The notes beneath the pieces are model-generated. The model saw only the letters and a program-made list of their open reading frames with translations. It had not been told where the DNA came from and did not search any database. Both the position numbers and the translations under genes were made by a program. From assembly GCA_947498815.1 (NCBI GenBank), contig CANMLU010000011.1:1-64000 (forward strand): DNA of 64,000 nt, given 5' to 3'. Shown here in pieces: positions 36,754 to 47,541 of the stretch (position 1 is the first letter of the stretch; each line of letters opens with the position of its first letter). This DNA is from an uncultured Aquimarina sp. Its GTDB lineage: Bacteria > Bacteroidota > Bacteroidia > Flavobacteriales > Flavobacteriaceae.

Positions 36754-37131
36754 TTAATCAATTCGCATTTGTAATAGTTCATTTTTCCAGTCCATGGCAT
36801 CTTTAATGGTGTCGAATTGACGAAATTCTTTTTGGAAAAAGGTCTTCTCGACTTTGGTAAGCATTCTTTGCTTAGGATCATTTGATACCACGGCAAAACC
36901 TACGAGATTTGGAATTTTGGCCGTTTCGAGGTAAATGGCCGGATTTACTGAATATGAATGTATTCTGTTAGAAATATAAACAAAGGGTTTGTTTTTGTAG
37001 TGCTTGTCAACAATCTGCAAGAATATATCATTATATTCTGGTAATACTGTTATTCCTTCATTCATAACAGTAATGACATGATCACTATGGATGTTCATTG
37101 TGCAAAAACCTAAATCATAAGAAGCAATCAT
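36754..37131 (-). CDS. Unrecognised ~125-residue protein, paralogue 4 of 5
   Basis: 125 residues. Contains FVYISNRIHSYSVNP, KIPNLVGFAVVSNDP and FDTIKDAMDWKNEL. Closest to paralogue 5 (shared SNRIHSYSVNP). Its 3' gap has the same GCGATAATTCAATTACTG-like text as the gap after paralogue 2, pointing to duplication of the flanks too. Confidence 0.75.
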   Translation of the reverse strand: MIASYDLGFCTMNIHSDHVITVMNEGITVLPEYNDIFLQIVDKHYKNKPFVYISNRIHSYSVNPAIYLETAKIPNLVGFAVVSNDPKQRMLTKVEKTFFQKEFRQFDTIKDAMDWKNELLQMRID

Positions 37132-37219
37132 TTTGTGTAAACTGGATTAGAGGATGATAAAATAATGTGGCTTAAATAAATTAAAATAAAATTCAAAGGA
37201 TCATTGTTGCGTTTATATT

Positions 37220-37603
37220 TTATAAGAGGTAGGTGTATTTCTCAATGATCTTCTCCTTCCAAACTATTGCTGATTTGATGGTATTAAAAAGTTTGTACTC
37301 TTTTTCGAAAAAAGACTTTTCCAATTCTGTTTGCATTTCCTGTATGGGGTTATTGGAGATAACAGCAAAGCCAACTAAATTTGGAATTTTGTTCATTTCT
37401 AAATGGATTGTCGGATTAACTGAATATGAGTGTATCCTATTGGACATGTATACAAAAGGTTTGTTATTATAATATTGATCTGCAGCCATTTGTAAGAGGT
37501 GATTGTATTTAGGAATCACAGTGATTCCTTCGGTCATAACCGTTAAAATATAATCCTTGTAAATTTCGACTTTACAGAAGCTAAAATCAAAAGAGGTAAT
37601 CAT
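37220..37603 (-). CDS. Unrecognised ~125-residue protein, paralogue 5 of 5
   Basis: 127 residues. Contains FVYMSNRIHSYSVNP, KIPNLVGFAVISNNP and FNTIKSAIVWKEKI. First of the five in reading order, separated from clpC by its terminator, so the tandem genes have their own promoter(s). Confidence 0.75.
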   Translation of the reverse strand: MITSFDFSFCKVEIYKDYILTVMTEGITVIPKYNHLLQMAADQYYNNKPFVYMSNRIHSYSVNPTIHLEMNKIPNLVGFAVISNNPIQEMQTELEKSFFEKEYKLFNTIKSAIVWKEKIIEKYTYLL

Positions 37604-37697
37604 AGTTCAATTGTTAGCCTAACAAAGTTACTAGTAAATAAGTGATAAAAAAACTCAACAACAGTTAAAATCAAAGGTATATTGGCATTTTTGACCA

Positions 37698-37733
37698 AAA
37701 AAAGACCTCTTTTATTAATAAAAGAGGTCTTTT
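37698..37733 (-). terminator. Terminator of clpC
   Basis: Near-perfect 36-bp palindrome with AAAAGACCTCTTTTATT / AATAAAAGAGGTCTTTT; a T run follows on the minus strand. Confidence 0.85.
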
Positions 37734-37755
37734 GAACTAATTATTTTAAGAAATA

Positions 37756-40314
37756 TTATGATTCTGTAGACTTTTCAGCTTTTTCAATATTAATGGTTAG
37801 CTCGTCAGAATTCTCATCAAGATCCATAAATATACTATCTCCTTCTTGAAGTTGAGCGCTAATAATCTCTTCAGCTAATGCATCTTCAATATACTTTTGA
37901 ATAGCTCTTTTTAAAGGTCTTGCTCCATATTGCCTGTCAAAGCCTTTTTCTGTGATATAGTCCTTGGCTTTTTCGCTAAGAGACAAATCATATCCTAGAC
38001 CTCTTATTCTGCCATATAGTTTTTCAAGTTCAATATCAATAATTTTATGGATATCTTCTCTTTCCAAGGCATTAAATACAACTACATCATCGACTCTGTT
38101 CAAAAATTCTGGTGCAAAAGCCTTTTTTAAAGCGTTTTCGATCACTCCTTTAGCATAATCTTCTGCTTGAGTCTTTTTGGCAGAAGTTCCAAAACCAACA
38201 CCTTGTCCAAAATCTTTGAGTTTTCTGGCACCGATATTAGAAGTCATTATTATGATCGCGTTTCTAAAGTCGATTTTACGACCTAAACTATCAGTTAAAT
38301 ACCCATCATCAAGAACCTGCAGCATCATATTAAATACATCTGGATGTGCTTTTTCTATTTCATCCAGAAGAATAACAGCATAAGGTTTTCTACGCACTTT
38401 TTCTGTAAGCTGGCCTCCTTCTTCATATCCAACATATCCCGGAGGGGCTCCAATTAACCTAGATACGGCAAATTTTTCCATATACTCACTCATATCTATA
38501 CGGATCAAGGTATCTTCGCTGTCAAACAACTCTTTTGCAAGAACTTTTGCTAATTGTGTTTTACCGACCCCTGTTTGTCCTAAAAATATAAATGAACCAA
38601 TGGGTTTATCAGGATCTTTTAATCCAGCACGATTACGTTGTATTGCTTTTACAACTTTCGAAACGGCCTCATCCTGACCAATAACTTTACCTTTAATAAG
38701 ATTTGGTAACTCTGCTAATTTATTACTTTCTGTTTGAGCAATTCGATTTACTGGGATTCCGGTCATCATAGAAACTACATCGGCCACATTTTCTTCATCA
38801 ACAGTTTCCTTGTGTAACTTAGATTCTTTTTCCCATTGTTCTTGAGCAATGCTCAGTTCTTTTTCGAGGTTTTTCTCATCATCTCTAAGCTTAGCTGCCT
38901 CTTCATATTTCTGTTTTTTGACTACACTATTTTTTAGCTCTCTAACCTCTTCAAGTTTTTTCTCCAGATCAAGAACTTTTTTCGGCACATTTATATTGGT
39001 GATGTGTACTCTTGATCCAGCTTCATCCAATGCATCAATGGCTTTGTCGGGTAAAAAACGATCTGTCATATACCTATTAGTTAACTTAACACAAGCTTGA
39101 ATAGCTTCATCGGTATAACTAACATTGTGATGCTCCTCATATTTTTCTTTAATATTATTAAGGATCTCAATAGTTTCTTCAATATTGGTAGGCTCGACAA
39201 TGACTTTTTGAAATCTTCTTTCAAGCGCACCATCTTTCTCAATATACTGTCGATACTCATCAAGAGTAGTCGCACCAATACATTGTATTTCTCCTCTAGC
39301 AAGAGCAGGTTTAAACATGTTTGACGCATCAAGACTTCCTGTAGCGCCACCGGCACCAACAATGGTGTGAATTTCATCTATAAAAAGAATAATATCATCA
39401 TTCTTTTCTAGTTCATTCATAACCGCTTTCATACGCTCTTCAAATTGCCCTCTATACTTTGTTCCTGCCACCAAACTTGCAAGATCCAATGTTACAACAC
39501 GCTTATCAAAAAGTATCCTAGAGACTTTTCGTTTTACAATTCTCAGCGCCAGTCCTTCTGCAATAGCAGATTTACCTACTCCTGGTTCTCCAATAAGCAA
39601 AGGGTTATTCTTCTTTCGTCTACTCAATATTTGAGATACACGCTCAATTTCCTTGGATCTCCCTACTACGGGGTCTAGTTTACCTTCTTCTGCCATTGCT
39701 GTCAGATCACGGCCAAAATTATCTAAAACGGGAGTTTTAGATTTTTTGCCCGCTTTACTTCCTCCAGATGGTGAGTTAAAAGGATTTTCTTTAGCAGCAT
39801 CTCCAGTTAAATCATCATCATCTTCAGAGAAAGACTCTGCTTTTGGGTTGTCTATAAATTCTTCGTCGTTAGCAATCATATATTTGAATTGGTCTTTAAC
39901 ATTATCATAATCTACTTTTAAACGATTTAAAAGTTTTGTTGTCGGATCATTTTCATTTCTCAAAATACATAGCAGTAGATGGGCTGTATTGATAGATGAG
40001 CTTTGGAATAATTTTGCTTCCAAAAATGTCGTCTTTAATGCTCTTTCTGCTTGTCTTGTTAAATGTAAATTCTTTTTCTCATTTGCAGCTACGGCAACAT
40101 CGGGATTTGCAGGGCTAAGAATTTCTACTTTTCTTCTTAAATTAGTTAAATCTATATCCAGTGCATCCAGAATGCTAATCGCTTTTCCACTACCATCACG
40201 CAATAATCCTAACATAAGATGTTCGGTACCTATAAAGTCGTGTCCTAACCTTAATGCCTCTTCTTTGCTGTACGCAATTACATCTTTAACTCTTGGTGAA
40301 AAATTATCATCCAT
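37756..40314 (-). CDS. clpC: ATP-dependent Clp protease ATP-binding subunit ClpC
   Basis: 852 residues from the ATG at 40314 ([13 protein letters not shown]); a 47-residue hydrophobic extension of the frame upstream does not belong. N-terminal Clp repeat domain, first AAA+ module ([22 protein letters not shown]), a UVR-like coiled middle ([15 protein letters not shown]), second AAA+ module ([12 protein letters not shown]) and the C-terminal D2 small domain. The chaperone unfolds proteins and feeds them to ClpP. Divergent from gyrA. Confidence 0.93.
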   Translation of the reverse strand: MDDNFSPRVKDVIAYSKEEALRLGHDFIGTEHLMLGLLRDGSGKAISILDALDIDLTNLRRKVEILSPANPDVAVAANEKKNLHLTRQAERALKTTFLEAKLFQSSSINTAHLLLCILRNENDPTTKLLNRLKVDYDNVKDQFKYMIANDEEFIDNPKAESFSEDDDDLTGDAAKENPFNSPSGGSKAGKKSKTPVLDNFGRDLTAMAEEGKLDPVVGRSKEIERVSQILSRRKKNNPLLIGEPGVGKSAIAEGLALRIVKRKVSRILFDKRVVTLDLASLVAGTKYRGQFEERMKAVMNELEKNDDIILFIDEIHTIVGAGGATGSLDASNMFKPALARGEIQCIGATTLDEYRQYIEKDGALERRFQKVIVEPTNIEETIEILNNIKEKYEEHHNVSYTDEAIQACVKLTNRYMTDRFLPDKAIDALDEAGSRVHITNINVPKKVLDLEKKLEEVRELKNSVVKKQKYEEAAKLRDDEKNLEKELSIAQEQWEKESKLHKETVDEENVADVVSMMTGIPVNRIAQTESNKLAELPNLIKGKVIGQDEAVSKVVKAIQRNRAGLKDPDKPIGSFIFLGQTGVGKTQLAKVLAKELFDSEDTLIRIDMSEYMEKFAVSRLIGAPPGYVGYEEGGQLTEKVRRKPYAVILLDEIEKAHPDVFNMMLQVLDDGYLTDSLGRKIDFRNAIIIMTSNIGARKLKDFGQGVGFGTSAKKTQAEDYAKGVIENALKKAFAPEFLNRVDDVVVFNALEREDIHKIIDIELEKLYGRIRGLGYDLSLSEKAKDYITEKGFDRQYGARPLKRAIQKYIEDALAEEIISAQLQEGDSIFMDLDENSDELTINIEKAEKSTES

Positions 40315-40679
40315 AAAATCAATCTCTTTCTTTATAACTAAAATAGTAATTTTTAGAATCACTATGGCAAAAACTATTCCTTTTAATCGATAGTTAACAT
40401 AAAAACTTGTAGAAAAGTTTGTTTTGTCATAGAATTTCAGATTTTCATAAAACAACTTGGCATTTATAGCGCACTATTTTTGTTGTTTTTTCACTTTATT
40501 CTGGTAAATAGACAAAAAATGGTTTAATAATCAAAACCTAACTTCGCAGACTTATTAACTATCCGTGCTATTCTTTTTGTTAATAAATTACGTATATTAC
40601 ATAGGTAATTGGGTGTTAAAAACGTCTTAATTTACTTAAATTAGCGCGTTTATTAATTCAATTTTAGAAAAAAGTTTTT
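40315..40679. other. Gene-free divergent promoter region of clpC and gyrA
   Basis: 365 bases, AT-rich. A TATTTTTG box on the plus strand (40475-40482) is a candidate gyrA -7 element, but its TTG lies only 15 bases upstream and the leader would be ~190 bases, so it is weak. No hairpin or RNA gene recognised. I could not assign the clpC promoter. Confidence 0.4.
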
Positions 40680-43223
40680 ATGACAGAAGGAGAAAAGCTT
40701 ATACCTATCAATATAGAGGATGAAATGAAATCTGCATACATCGATTATTCGATGTCTGTTATTGTGTCTCGTGCACTTCCTGATGTTAGGGATGGTCTTA
40801 AACCTGTACATAGGCGTGTTTTATATGGTATGCATGAATTAGGTGTTAGAGCTAATAGTGCCCATAAAAAATCCGCAAGAATTGTTGGGGAGGTTTTAGG
40901 TAAGTATCACCCACACGGAGATACTTCGGTGTATGATACCATGGTTCGTATGGCGCAAGAATGGAGTTTGCGATATATGTTAGTTGATGGTCAAGGTAAC
41001 TTTGGTTCCGTAGATGGTGATAGCCCCGCAGCAATGCGTTATACAGAAGCAAGGATGCGTAAGATATCTGAAGACATGTTGGCAGATATTGAAAAAGAGA
41101 CGGTAGATCATACATTCAATTTTGATGACACCTTACAAGAACCAACAGTTCTTCCTACAAGGATTCCTGGATTATTAATTAATGGTGCTTCTGGTATTGC
41201 AGTAGGTATGGCAACGAACATGCCTCCTCATAACCTAAGCGAGGTTGTTGATGGCACAATTGCATACATTGATAATAATGATATAGAGATTGATGAATTA
41301 ATCACACATATTAAAGCTCCGGATTTTCCAACAGGAGGTATAATATATGGGTATGATGGTGTTAGAGAGGCTTTTAAGACAGGTCGCGGTAGGATTGTGA
41401 TGCGAGCAAAAGCTACGTTCGAAGAAGTGAACGGTAGAGAATGTATCATTGTAACTGAAATCCCATATCAAGTCAATAAGGCTGATATGATAAAGAAAAC
41501 GGCTGATCTTGTTAATGATAAAAAGATTGATGGTATTTCTACGATCAGAGATGAATCTGATAGAAAAGGAATGCGTATTGTGTATATTTTAAAGAGAGAT
41601 GCAATACCGAATATTGTACTTAACCTTTTATATAAGTATACAGCATTGCAGTCATCATTTAGTGTAAATAACATTGCTCTTGTTAATGGAAGACCGCAGT
41701 TATTGAATGTCAAAGAAATGATTCATCATTTTGTTGATCACAGACATGAGGTTGTTGTACGTCGCACAAAATATGAACTCAGAAAAGCTGAAGAAAGAGC
41801 ACACATTCTTGAAGGTCTCATAATCGCTTCGGATAATATTGATGAAGTTATTGCGCTAATTAGAGCTTCTGCAAATGCAGATGAAGCACGCGAAAAACTT
41901 ATAAAGAAGTTTAAACTTTCAGAAGTACAGGCCAAGGCTATTGTTGAAATGCGTTTGCGTCAGTTAACAGGTCTAGAGCAAGATAAACTGCGTGCGGAGT
42001 ATGAGGAATTGATGAAAACCATTGAAGATCTTAAGGATATTCTTGACAAAAAAGAACGTCGAATGGATATCATCAAAGAAGAACTTATCGAAGTAAAAGA
42101 GAAGTATGGTGATGAGCGTCGCTCTCAAATAGAGTACGCAGGTGGTGATTTGAGTATAGAAGATATGATTCCTGATGAAAAAGTTGTTATTACAATTTCT
42201 CATGCAGGTTATATAAAGAGAACATCGCTTAATGAATATAAGAAACAGAATAGAGGAGGAGTTGGTCAAAAAGCGAGTACAACTCGTAATGAAGACTTCT
42301 TAGAGCATCTGTTTGTTGGTACGAATCACCAATACATGTTGTTTTTTACTCAAAAAGGAAAATGTTTCTGGATGAGGGTTTATGAAATTCCTGAAGGAAG
42401 TAAGGCCTCAAAGGGTAGAGCAATTCAAAACCTTATTAATATTAGTAGTGATGATAAAGTAAAGGCTTTTATTTGTACTCAAGATCTTAAGGATGAGGAA
42501 TACATCAATTCTCATTATGTCATAATGGCAACGAAAAAAGGTCAGGTCAAAAAGACATCTTTAGAACAGTATTCCAGACCAAGAACAAATGGTATTAATG
42601 CCATTACTATAAAAGATGATGATGAATTGCTTGAAGCAAAACTAACCGATGGCAAAAGCCAAGTGATGTTGGCCGTGAAATCTGGTAAGGCAATTCGTTT
42701 TGAGGAGGAAAAAACAAGGCCAATGGGTCGAGGAGCTTCTGGTGTACGAGGTATACGTTTGGCGGATGAAAAGGATGAAGTAATCGGGATGGTAGCTGTT
42801 AATGATATGGAAAGTAATATCTTAGTAGTTTCAGAAAACGGTTATGGTAAACGTTCTAAATTAGAAGATTATAGAATAACCAATAGAGGAGGTAAAGGAG
42901 TAAAAACTATTTCTGTGACTAATAAGACAGGAAATTTGGTGGCTATAAAGAATGTTACCGACTCTTATGATCTAATGATTATTAATAAATCAGGAATTGC
43001 AATTAGACTTGCTGTAGAAGACTTAAGAGTAATGGGTCGCGCAACACAAGGTGTACGTCTTATTAATCTTAAGGGAAAAGATTCTATTGCAGCTGTAGCA
43101 AAGGTGATGCATGAAGAAGATGATATTGATGAAGATGAAAATGGAGAAGAAATAAATTTATCCGGAGAAAATTTGGATAATGCTTCGGATGGCACGAATA
43201 TTGATAATGAAACGAAAGAATAA
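40680..43223 (+). CDS. gyrA: DNA gyrase subunit A
   Basis: 847 residues. N-terminal winged-helix/tower part with the active-site Tyr in [10 protein letters not shown], preceded by the quinolone-determining region ([17 protein letters not shown]), then the six-bladed C-terminal domain ([10 protein letters not shown] matches the GyrA box) and an acidic tail ([12 protein letters not shown]). It cuts and passes DNA to add negative supercoils. 26 bases before the TPR gene. Confidence 0.95.
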   Translation: MTEGEKLIPINIEDEMKSAYIDYSMSVIVSRALPDVRDGLKPVHRRVLYGMHELGVRANSAHKKSARIVGEVLGKYHPHGDTSVYDTMVRMAQEWSLRYMLVDGQGNFGSVDGDSPAAMRYTEARMRKISEDMLADIEKETVDHTFNFDDTLQEPTVLPTRIPGLLINGASGIAVGMATNMPPHNLSEVVDGTIAYIDNNDIEIDELITHIKAPDFPTGGIIYGYDGVREAFKTGRGRIVMRAKATFEEVNGRECIIVTEIPYQVNKADMIKKTADLVNDKKIDGISTIRDESDRKGMRIVYILKRDAIPNIVLNLLYKYTALQSSFSVNNIALVNGRPQLLNVKEMIHHFVDHRHEVVVRRTKYELRKAEERAHILEGLIIASDNIDEVIALIRASANADEAREKLIKKFKLSEVQAKAIVEMRLRQLTGLEQDKLRAEYEELMKTIEDLKDILDKKERRMDIIKEELIEVKEKYGDERRSQIEYAGGDLSIEDMIPDEKVVITISHAGYIKRTSLNEYKKQNRGGVGQKASTTRNEDFLEHLFVGTNHQYMLFFTQKGKCFWMRVYEIPEGSKASKGRAIQNLINISSDDKVKAFICTQDLKDEEYINSHYVIMATKKGQVKKTSLEQYSRPRTNGINAITIKDDDELLEAKLTDGKSQVMLAVKSGKAIRFEEEKTRPMGRGASGVRGIRLADEKDEVIGMVAVNDMESNILVVSENGYGKRSKLEDYRITNRGGKGVKTISVTNKTGNLVAIKNVTDSYDLMIINKSGIAIRLAVEDLRVMGRATQGVRLINLKGKDSIAAVAKVMHEEDDIDEDENGEEINLSGENLDNASDGTNIDNETKE

Positions 43224-43249
43224 TTAAATCCCATTAAAAAACTTAAGTA

Positions 43250-44524
43250 ATGAAGACTAAATTTATCGTAGTATTATTCCTAGCGGTTAGTGCTATTGGA
43301 TTTTCTCAAAAACAAGCATTAAAATCAGCTTCTAAAGCACTTAAATCTGGTAATATGGATTTGGCAACCGAAGCACTTAAATCTGCAGAAGGACAATTGG
43401 ATATCGCAGATGATAAAATGAAAGCTCAATATTATTTTCTTAAAGCACAAGTTTTGTCTACTTCAGCAGATTTGTCTTTAGACAAAATAGAGAATGCTGC
43501 TAGTGCATATAATAAAACTATTGAAATTGAAGAAGCTTCTGGCGCATCAAAATATACCGCCGAAGCAAATCAAAAAATACAGACGTTGCGTCAGTCCTTA
43601 ATAGAAAAAGCTATAGAGGATCAAAACGCAAAGAATTATAAAGGAGCTGCAGATAAACTTTATGTTGGTTATACAACAAATAAAGCAGACACTATTTATC
43701 TGTATTATGCAGCGGGTAATGCTGTAAATGGTAAAGATTATGATGCGGCACTAAAGCACTATAGTGAACTTAAAGAACTTGGGTTTACTGGTATCCAAAC
43801 AGAATTTATTGCTACCAATAAAGAAACTGGAGAGGTAGATACTTTTAATGCAAAAGTGATGAGAGACGCTTCTGTTAAAGCAAAGACGCATATTAAACCA
43901 GAAACGCGTATCACTGACTCTAAAAAAGGAGAGATTGCAAAAAATATCGCTTTGATTTATTTGACTCAAGGAAAAGATGAAGAGGCACTTAAAGCACTTG
44001 CTGATGCTAAAGCTGAGAACCCTAATGATGCTGCTTTATTGCAAGCTGAAGCTGATGTCTTCTATAAAATGGGTAATATTGCCAAGTATAAAGAGATCAT
44101 GGAGCAGATTGTGGCAAATGACCCGGAGAACCCAGATTTGTTTTATAATTTAGGTGTTAGTGCATCTCGCCTTGGAGATAATGAGCAGGCCATGGGGTAT
44201 TATAAAAAAGCATTAGAGTTAAAACCAGATTATACTTCTGCTCAAATTAATGTAGCGGCTATGTTATTAGGTGAAGAAACCAAAATTGTTGAAGAGATGA
44301 ATACTCTTGGTACGTCTTCAAAAGATAATAAGCGTTATGAGGTTCTTAAGGCCGAAAGAGAAGGGTTGTATAAGAGTGCAATTCCTTACCTTGAAGGTGC
44401 ATTAAAAAATGACCCTGATAATGTAGAAGCGGTTAGAACATTGATGAATATTTTCTATCAATTGGATGATCCAAAAGCAGACGAAATGAAAAGCAAGCTT
44501 AAAGCTTTGGAAGGAGGAAACTAA
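43250..44524 (+). CDS. Exported TPR repeat protein
   Basis: 424 residues with a signal peptide (~1-19, ending IGFSQ). The mature protein is helical with TPR units, clearest at ~270-345 (KYKEIMEQIVANDPENPDLFYNLG is one unit; ALELKPDYTSAQIN is the next). Probably periplasmic scaffold. Same operon as gyrA by spacing, which is common in flavobacteria; no direct functional link. Confidence 0.85.
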   Translation: MKTKFIVVLFLAVSAIGFSQKQALKSASKALKSGNMDLATEALKSAEGQLDIADDKMKAQYYFLKAQVLSTSADLSLDKIENAASAYNKTIEIEEASGASKYTAEANQKIQTLRQSLIEKAIEDQNAKNYKGAADKLYVGYTTNKADTIYLYYAAGNAVNGKDYDAALKHYSELKELGFTGIQTEFIATNKETGEVDTFNAKVMRDASVKAKTHIKPETRITDSKKGEIAKNIALIYLTQGKDEEALKALADAKAENPNDAALLQAEADVFYKMGNIAKYKEIMEQIVANDPENPDLFYNLGVSASRLGDNEQAMGYYKKALELKPDYTSAQINVAAMLLGEETKIVEEMNTLGTSSKDNKRYEVLKAEREGLYKSAIPYLEGALKNDPDNVEAVRTLMNIFYQLDDPKADEMKSKLKALEGGN

Positions 44525-44549
44525 TTCTCTTTCAATACAAAAATAAAAG

Positions 44550-44578
44550 AACCGTAGTCTTTTGGCTACGGTTTTTTT
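44550..44578 (+). terminator. Terminator of gyrA-TPR operon
   Basis: AACCGTAG / CTACGGTT stem, seven-base loop, run of seven T. Confidence 0.85.
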
Positions 44579-44655
44579 GTGGTAACTATTTATCTTATGA
44601 AATTACGAATAGAGTTTATTCTTTTATAAATGTTCGAAACTAATCATAATTAGGT

Positions 44656-44742
44656 CTGTCATCCTGAATTTATTTCTGGATCCTATATACAAAATATGAA
44701 TTTCTAATTGGGTGAGTGCCGAAATAAATATAGATGACGCAG
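44656..44742. repeat. Imperfect inverted-repeat intergenic element
   Basis: Left arm CTGTCATCCTGAATTTATTTC, right arm inverse of GTCATC-TAT-ATTTATTTC; the arms pair GTCATC and ATTTATTTC across a ~45-base centre. Resembles the short palindromic elements spread in Bacteroidota genomes. No gene in this 373-base gap between convergent genes. Confidence 0.45.
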
Positions 44743-44838
44743 TTTGCCTTTATATTATTAGACAAATGCGAATATTCAAATAGTATTTTTACATTAAATA
44801 CGATTCACCGAAGAGTTAGTGATCCTGCAAAAAATAAA

Positions 44839-44864
44839 AATGCCTCTAAAACATTAGAGGCATT
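44839..44864 (-). terminator. Terminator of pheT
   Basis: AATGCCTCTAA / TTAGAGGCATT stem; on the minus strand a T-rich run follows. Confidence 0.8.
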
Positions 44865-44897
44865 TATTTTATCCATACAAATATGTACAGGGTATAA

Positions 44898-47324
44898 CTA
44901 TCTCAATTCTGCACCTAATTTATTTTCAAAATTTTGTTGCAGCTTGTTCATAATCTTATCAATTTGTTTATCGGTAAGTGTTTTGTTTTCATCTTGTATT
45001 GTAAAGCTTACTGCATAGGATTTTTTACCTTTAGGTAAGTTTTTACCCTGATAAACATCAAATAGGCTTACTTCCTTTAAAAATTGCTTTTCTGTTTGTT
45101 TGGCGATAGTATGAATCTCTTCAAACTTAACCGATTCATCCAAAAGAAGAGCAAAATCTCTACGTACTTCAGGAAATTTAGGAATATCCTTATACTTTAT
45201 TTTAGCATGTCTGGCATATTCTAAAACAGTATCCCAATTAAAATCGACATAAATCACTTCTTGTGTGATAGAAAAATGTTTTAAAACTGATTTTTTTACG
45301 ATTCCAAAATCTACCAATTTCGATTTCCCCAAGCTATAGGACATACCTTCACTGAACAAATCGTTTTTTAGAGGAGAAATTTTAGTTCTATCCAGACCTA
45401 AACGTTGCAATATTGTATTTACAATCCCTTTTACAAAAAAGAAATCGCTGGTTTGCGCATTAGTTTTCCAGCTTTCTTCGGTTCTGTTTCCTGTAACAAT
45501 GATGCTTAAATGCTTGTTTTCAATTCTATTACCATCATAATTATGATAGGTTTTTCCGAATTCAAATAATTTAAGGTCTGCACGTTTTCTATTAATATTA
45601 TAGGATATAGCTTCTAACCCAGAAAACAACATTGATTGCCTCATAACCGCCAGGTCATTACTAAGAGGATTTAGCATCTCTATATTATTCTCTGATTTCA
45701 GTTGTTCACTTAATGTTACATAGCTCGGTGTAGTGAGTGAGTTTGCAAGCATTTCCTGAAACCCTTGGCCCACCAACTGATTTGATATTGTATTTTGAAT
45801 ATTATAATCAGAAAATTGATCAATATTTGATATCGAAGCATTTAATTTTTGCGTGAAACCAATAGTATTGTATCCATAAACTCTAAGAATTTCTTCTATT
45901 ATATCGGCTTCTCTTTGTACATCATTTCTATATGCAGGAATAGTCAAACCAATTCCTTTTTCGGTAGAGCTATTAATTTTGATTTCCAAAGAGGTAAGAA
46001 TAGATTTTATAGTCTCTTGTGGAAGTTCCTCTCCAATTAGTTTAGCTGCATTTTCAAATGACAAGAAAACCTGAAAATCTTCAATCTTTTTTGGATATAT
46101 ATCTATGATTTCGCTTGAGATGTTTCCACCTGCTAACTCCTGAATAAGAAGTGCCGCTCTTTTTAAAGCATATTCTGTAATATTTGGATCTATTCCACGC
46201 TCAAACCTAAACGAAGCGTCGGTATTTAGACCATGTCTTTTGGCCGTTTTACGCACACTCACCGGATTAAAATATGCGCTTTCCAGGAAAATTGATGTTG
46301 TGGTTTCGGTTACCCCAGAATTAATACCTCCAAAAACTCCTGCAATACACAAAGGTTTTTTGGCATCACAAATCATTAGATCCTCTTCATGAAGTTCTCT
46401 TTCTACTTCATCCAGTGTGGTAAATTTGGTGCCAGTTTCTAATGTTTTAACCTCGATTTTATTTCCTTCGATATAATGGGCATCAAAAGCATGTAATGGT
46501 TGTCCTAATTCATGTAACACATAATTTGTGATATCCACTACATTGTTTTTTGGAGTAATACCGATGGCTTTGAGTCTGTGTTGTAACCAAGATGGTGATT
46601 CTTTCACTTTGATGTCGGAAATCGTAACTCCACAATATCTTGGAGCCAAATCAGTGTTGTTCACTTCTACATCAATTTTATTTAACCTGTTTTCTACTCT
46701 AAAATTACTAACCGACGGCGTTATAAATTCTATATTAATATCTTTTTGAATGAGTCCGGCTTTCAGATCCCTGGCTGTACCCCAGTGACTCATAGCATCT
46801 GCTCGGTTAGGAGTAAGGCCTATTTCAAAGATTTGATCATTTTCTATATTAAATACCTCAGATGCTTTGGTGCCAACGGTGATATTAGAATCAAGAACCA
46901 TAATGCCATCATGACTTTTTCCTAATCCTAATTCGTCCTCGGCACAAATCATCCCATGGCTTTCCTCTCCACGGATTTTTCCTTTTTTTACCACCCATTC
47001 TTTTCCTTCTTCGTCATAAAGCTTAGTACCTATTGTTGCAACAGGTACTTTTTGACCCGCAGCAACATTTGGTGCTCCACAAACTATTTGTACAGGGTCT
47101 CCCATACCCAAATCAACTTTGGTTATCTTTAACTTATCAGCATTTGGATGCTTTTCGCAGTTTAAAACTTGTCCAACTACTACGCCTTCCAATCCTCCTT
47201 TAACACTTTGATATGTTTCTATTCCTTCAACCTCAAGGCCCAAATCTGTAAGTAATTCTCCAGCTTTTTCGGCATCCCAATCAAGATTGATAAATTGTTT
47301 TAGCCAGTTATATGAAATCTTCAT
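44898..47324 (-). CDS. pheT: Phenylalanine--tRNA ligase beta subunit
   Basis: 808 residues. Domains in order: tRNA-binding EMAP-like (~40-150, VVGQVLNCEKHPNADKL), B3/B4 editing region (~210-380), B5 (~400-475), the catalytic-like core, and a C-terminal ferredoxin-fold anticodon-binding domain (~715-808, FPEVRRDFALLLDE). It pairs with PheS, which is not in the window, to charge tRNA-Phe. Confidence 0.94.
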   Translation of the reverse strand: MKISYNWLKQFINLDWDAEKAGELLTDLGLEVEGIETYQSVKGGLEGVVVGQVLNCEKHPNADKLKITKVDLGMGDPVQIVCGAPNVAAGQKVPVATIGTKLYDEEGKEWVVKKGKIRGEESHGMICAEDELGLGKSHDGIMVLDSNITVGTKASEVFNIENDQIFEIGLTPNRADAMSHWGTARDLKAGLIQKDINIEFITPSVSNFRVENRLNKIDVEVNNTDLAPRYCGVTISDIKVKESPSWLQHRLKAIGITPKNNVVDITNYVLHELGQPLHAFDAHYIEGNKIEVKTLETGTKFTTLDEVERELHEEDLMICDAKKPLCIAGVFGGINSGVTETTTSIFLESAYFNPVSVRKTAKRHGLNTDASFRFERGIDPNITEYALKRAALLIQELAGGNISSEIIDIYPKKIEDFQVFLSFENAAKLIGEELPQETIKSILTSLEIKINSSTEKGIGLTIPAYRNDVQREADIIEEILRVYGYNTIGFTQKLNASISNIDQFSDYNIQNTISNQLVGQGFQEMLANSLTTPSYVTLSEQLKSENNIEMLNPLSNDLAVMRQSMLFSGLEAISYNINRKRADLKLFEFGKTYHNYDGNRIENKHLSIIVTGNRTEESWKTNAQTSDFFFVKGIVNTILQRLGLDRTKISPLKNDLFSEGMSYSLGKSKLVDFGIVKKSVLKHFSITQEVIYVDFNWDTVLEYARHAKIKYKDIPKFPEVRRDFALLLDESVKFEEIHTIAKQTEKQFLKEVSLFDVYQGKNLPKGKKSYAVSFTIQDENKTLTDKQIDKIMNKLQQNFENKLGAELR

Positions 47325-47541
47325 TTGTGATCGTTCTAAATTCAGTGGGTAAAGATACTATATTGAATAGAGGATACAAACAAGAAAATGGCCTTAATGT
47401 AGTAAGAGTAGGAATTTGTATTTCAGTATTCAAATTATAAAAGAGTGTGGTATAAATTATTCGGGTTTATTAAAATCAGTGATGCTTATAAAGTAAGTTT
47501 TAAGTAACTTTCGAGACTTTTTGTATATAATGTTACACACA

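Noticed and set aside
35287-37603. Five paralogues as toxin-immunity cassettes
   Set aside because: All five are the same family on one strand, with no toxin gene, signal or secretion motif alongside. Nothing supports it.
40315-40455. 47-residue N-terminal extension of clpC
   Set aside because: It is hydrophobic and unlike ClpC, whose normal start [13 protein letters not shown] is at 40314.
44734-45018. Plus-strand open frame near the 3' end of pheT
   Set aside because: It runs across the pheT terminator and into pheT on the other strand; composition is that of a shadow frame.
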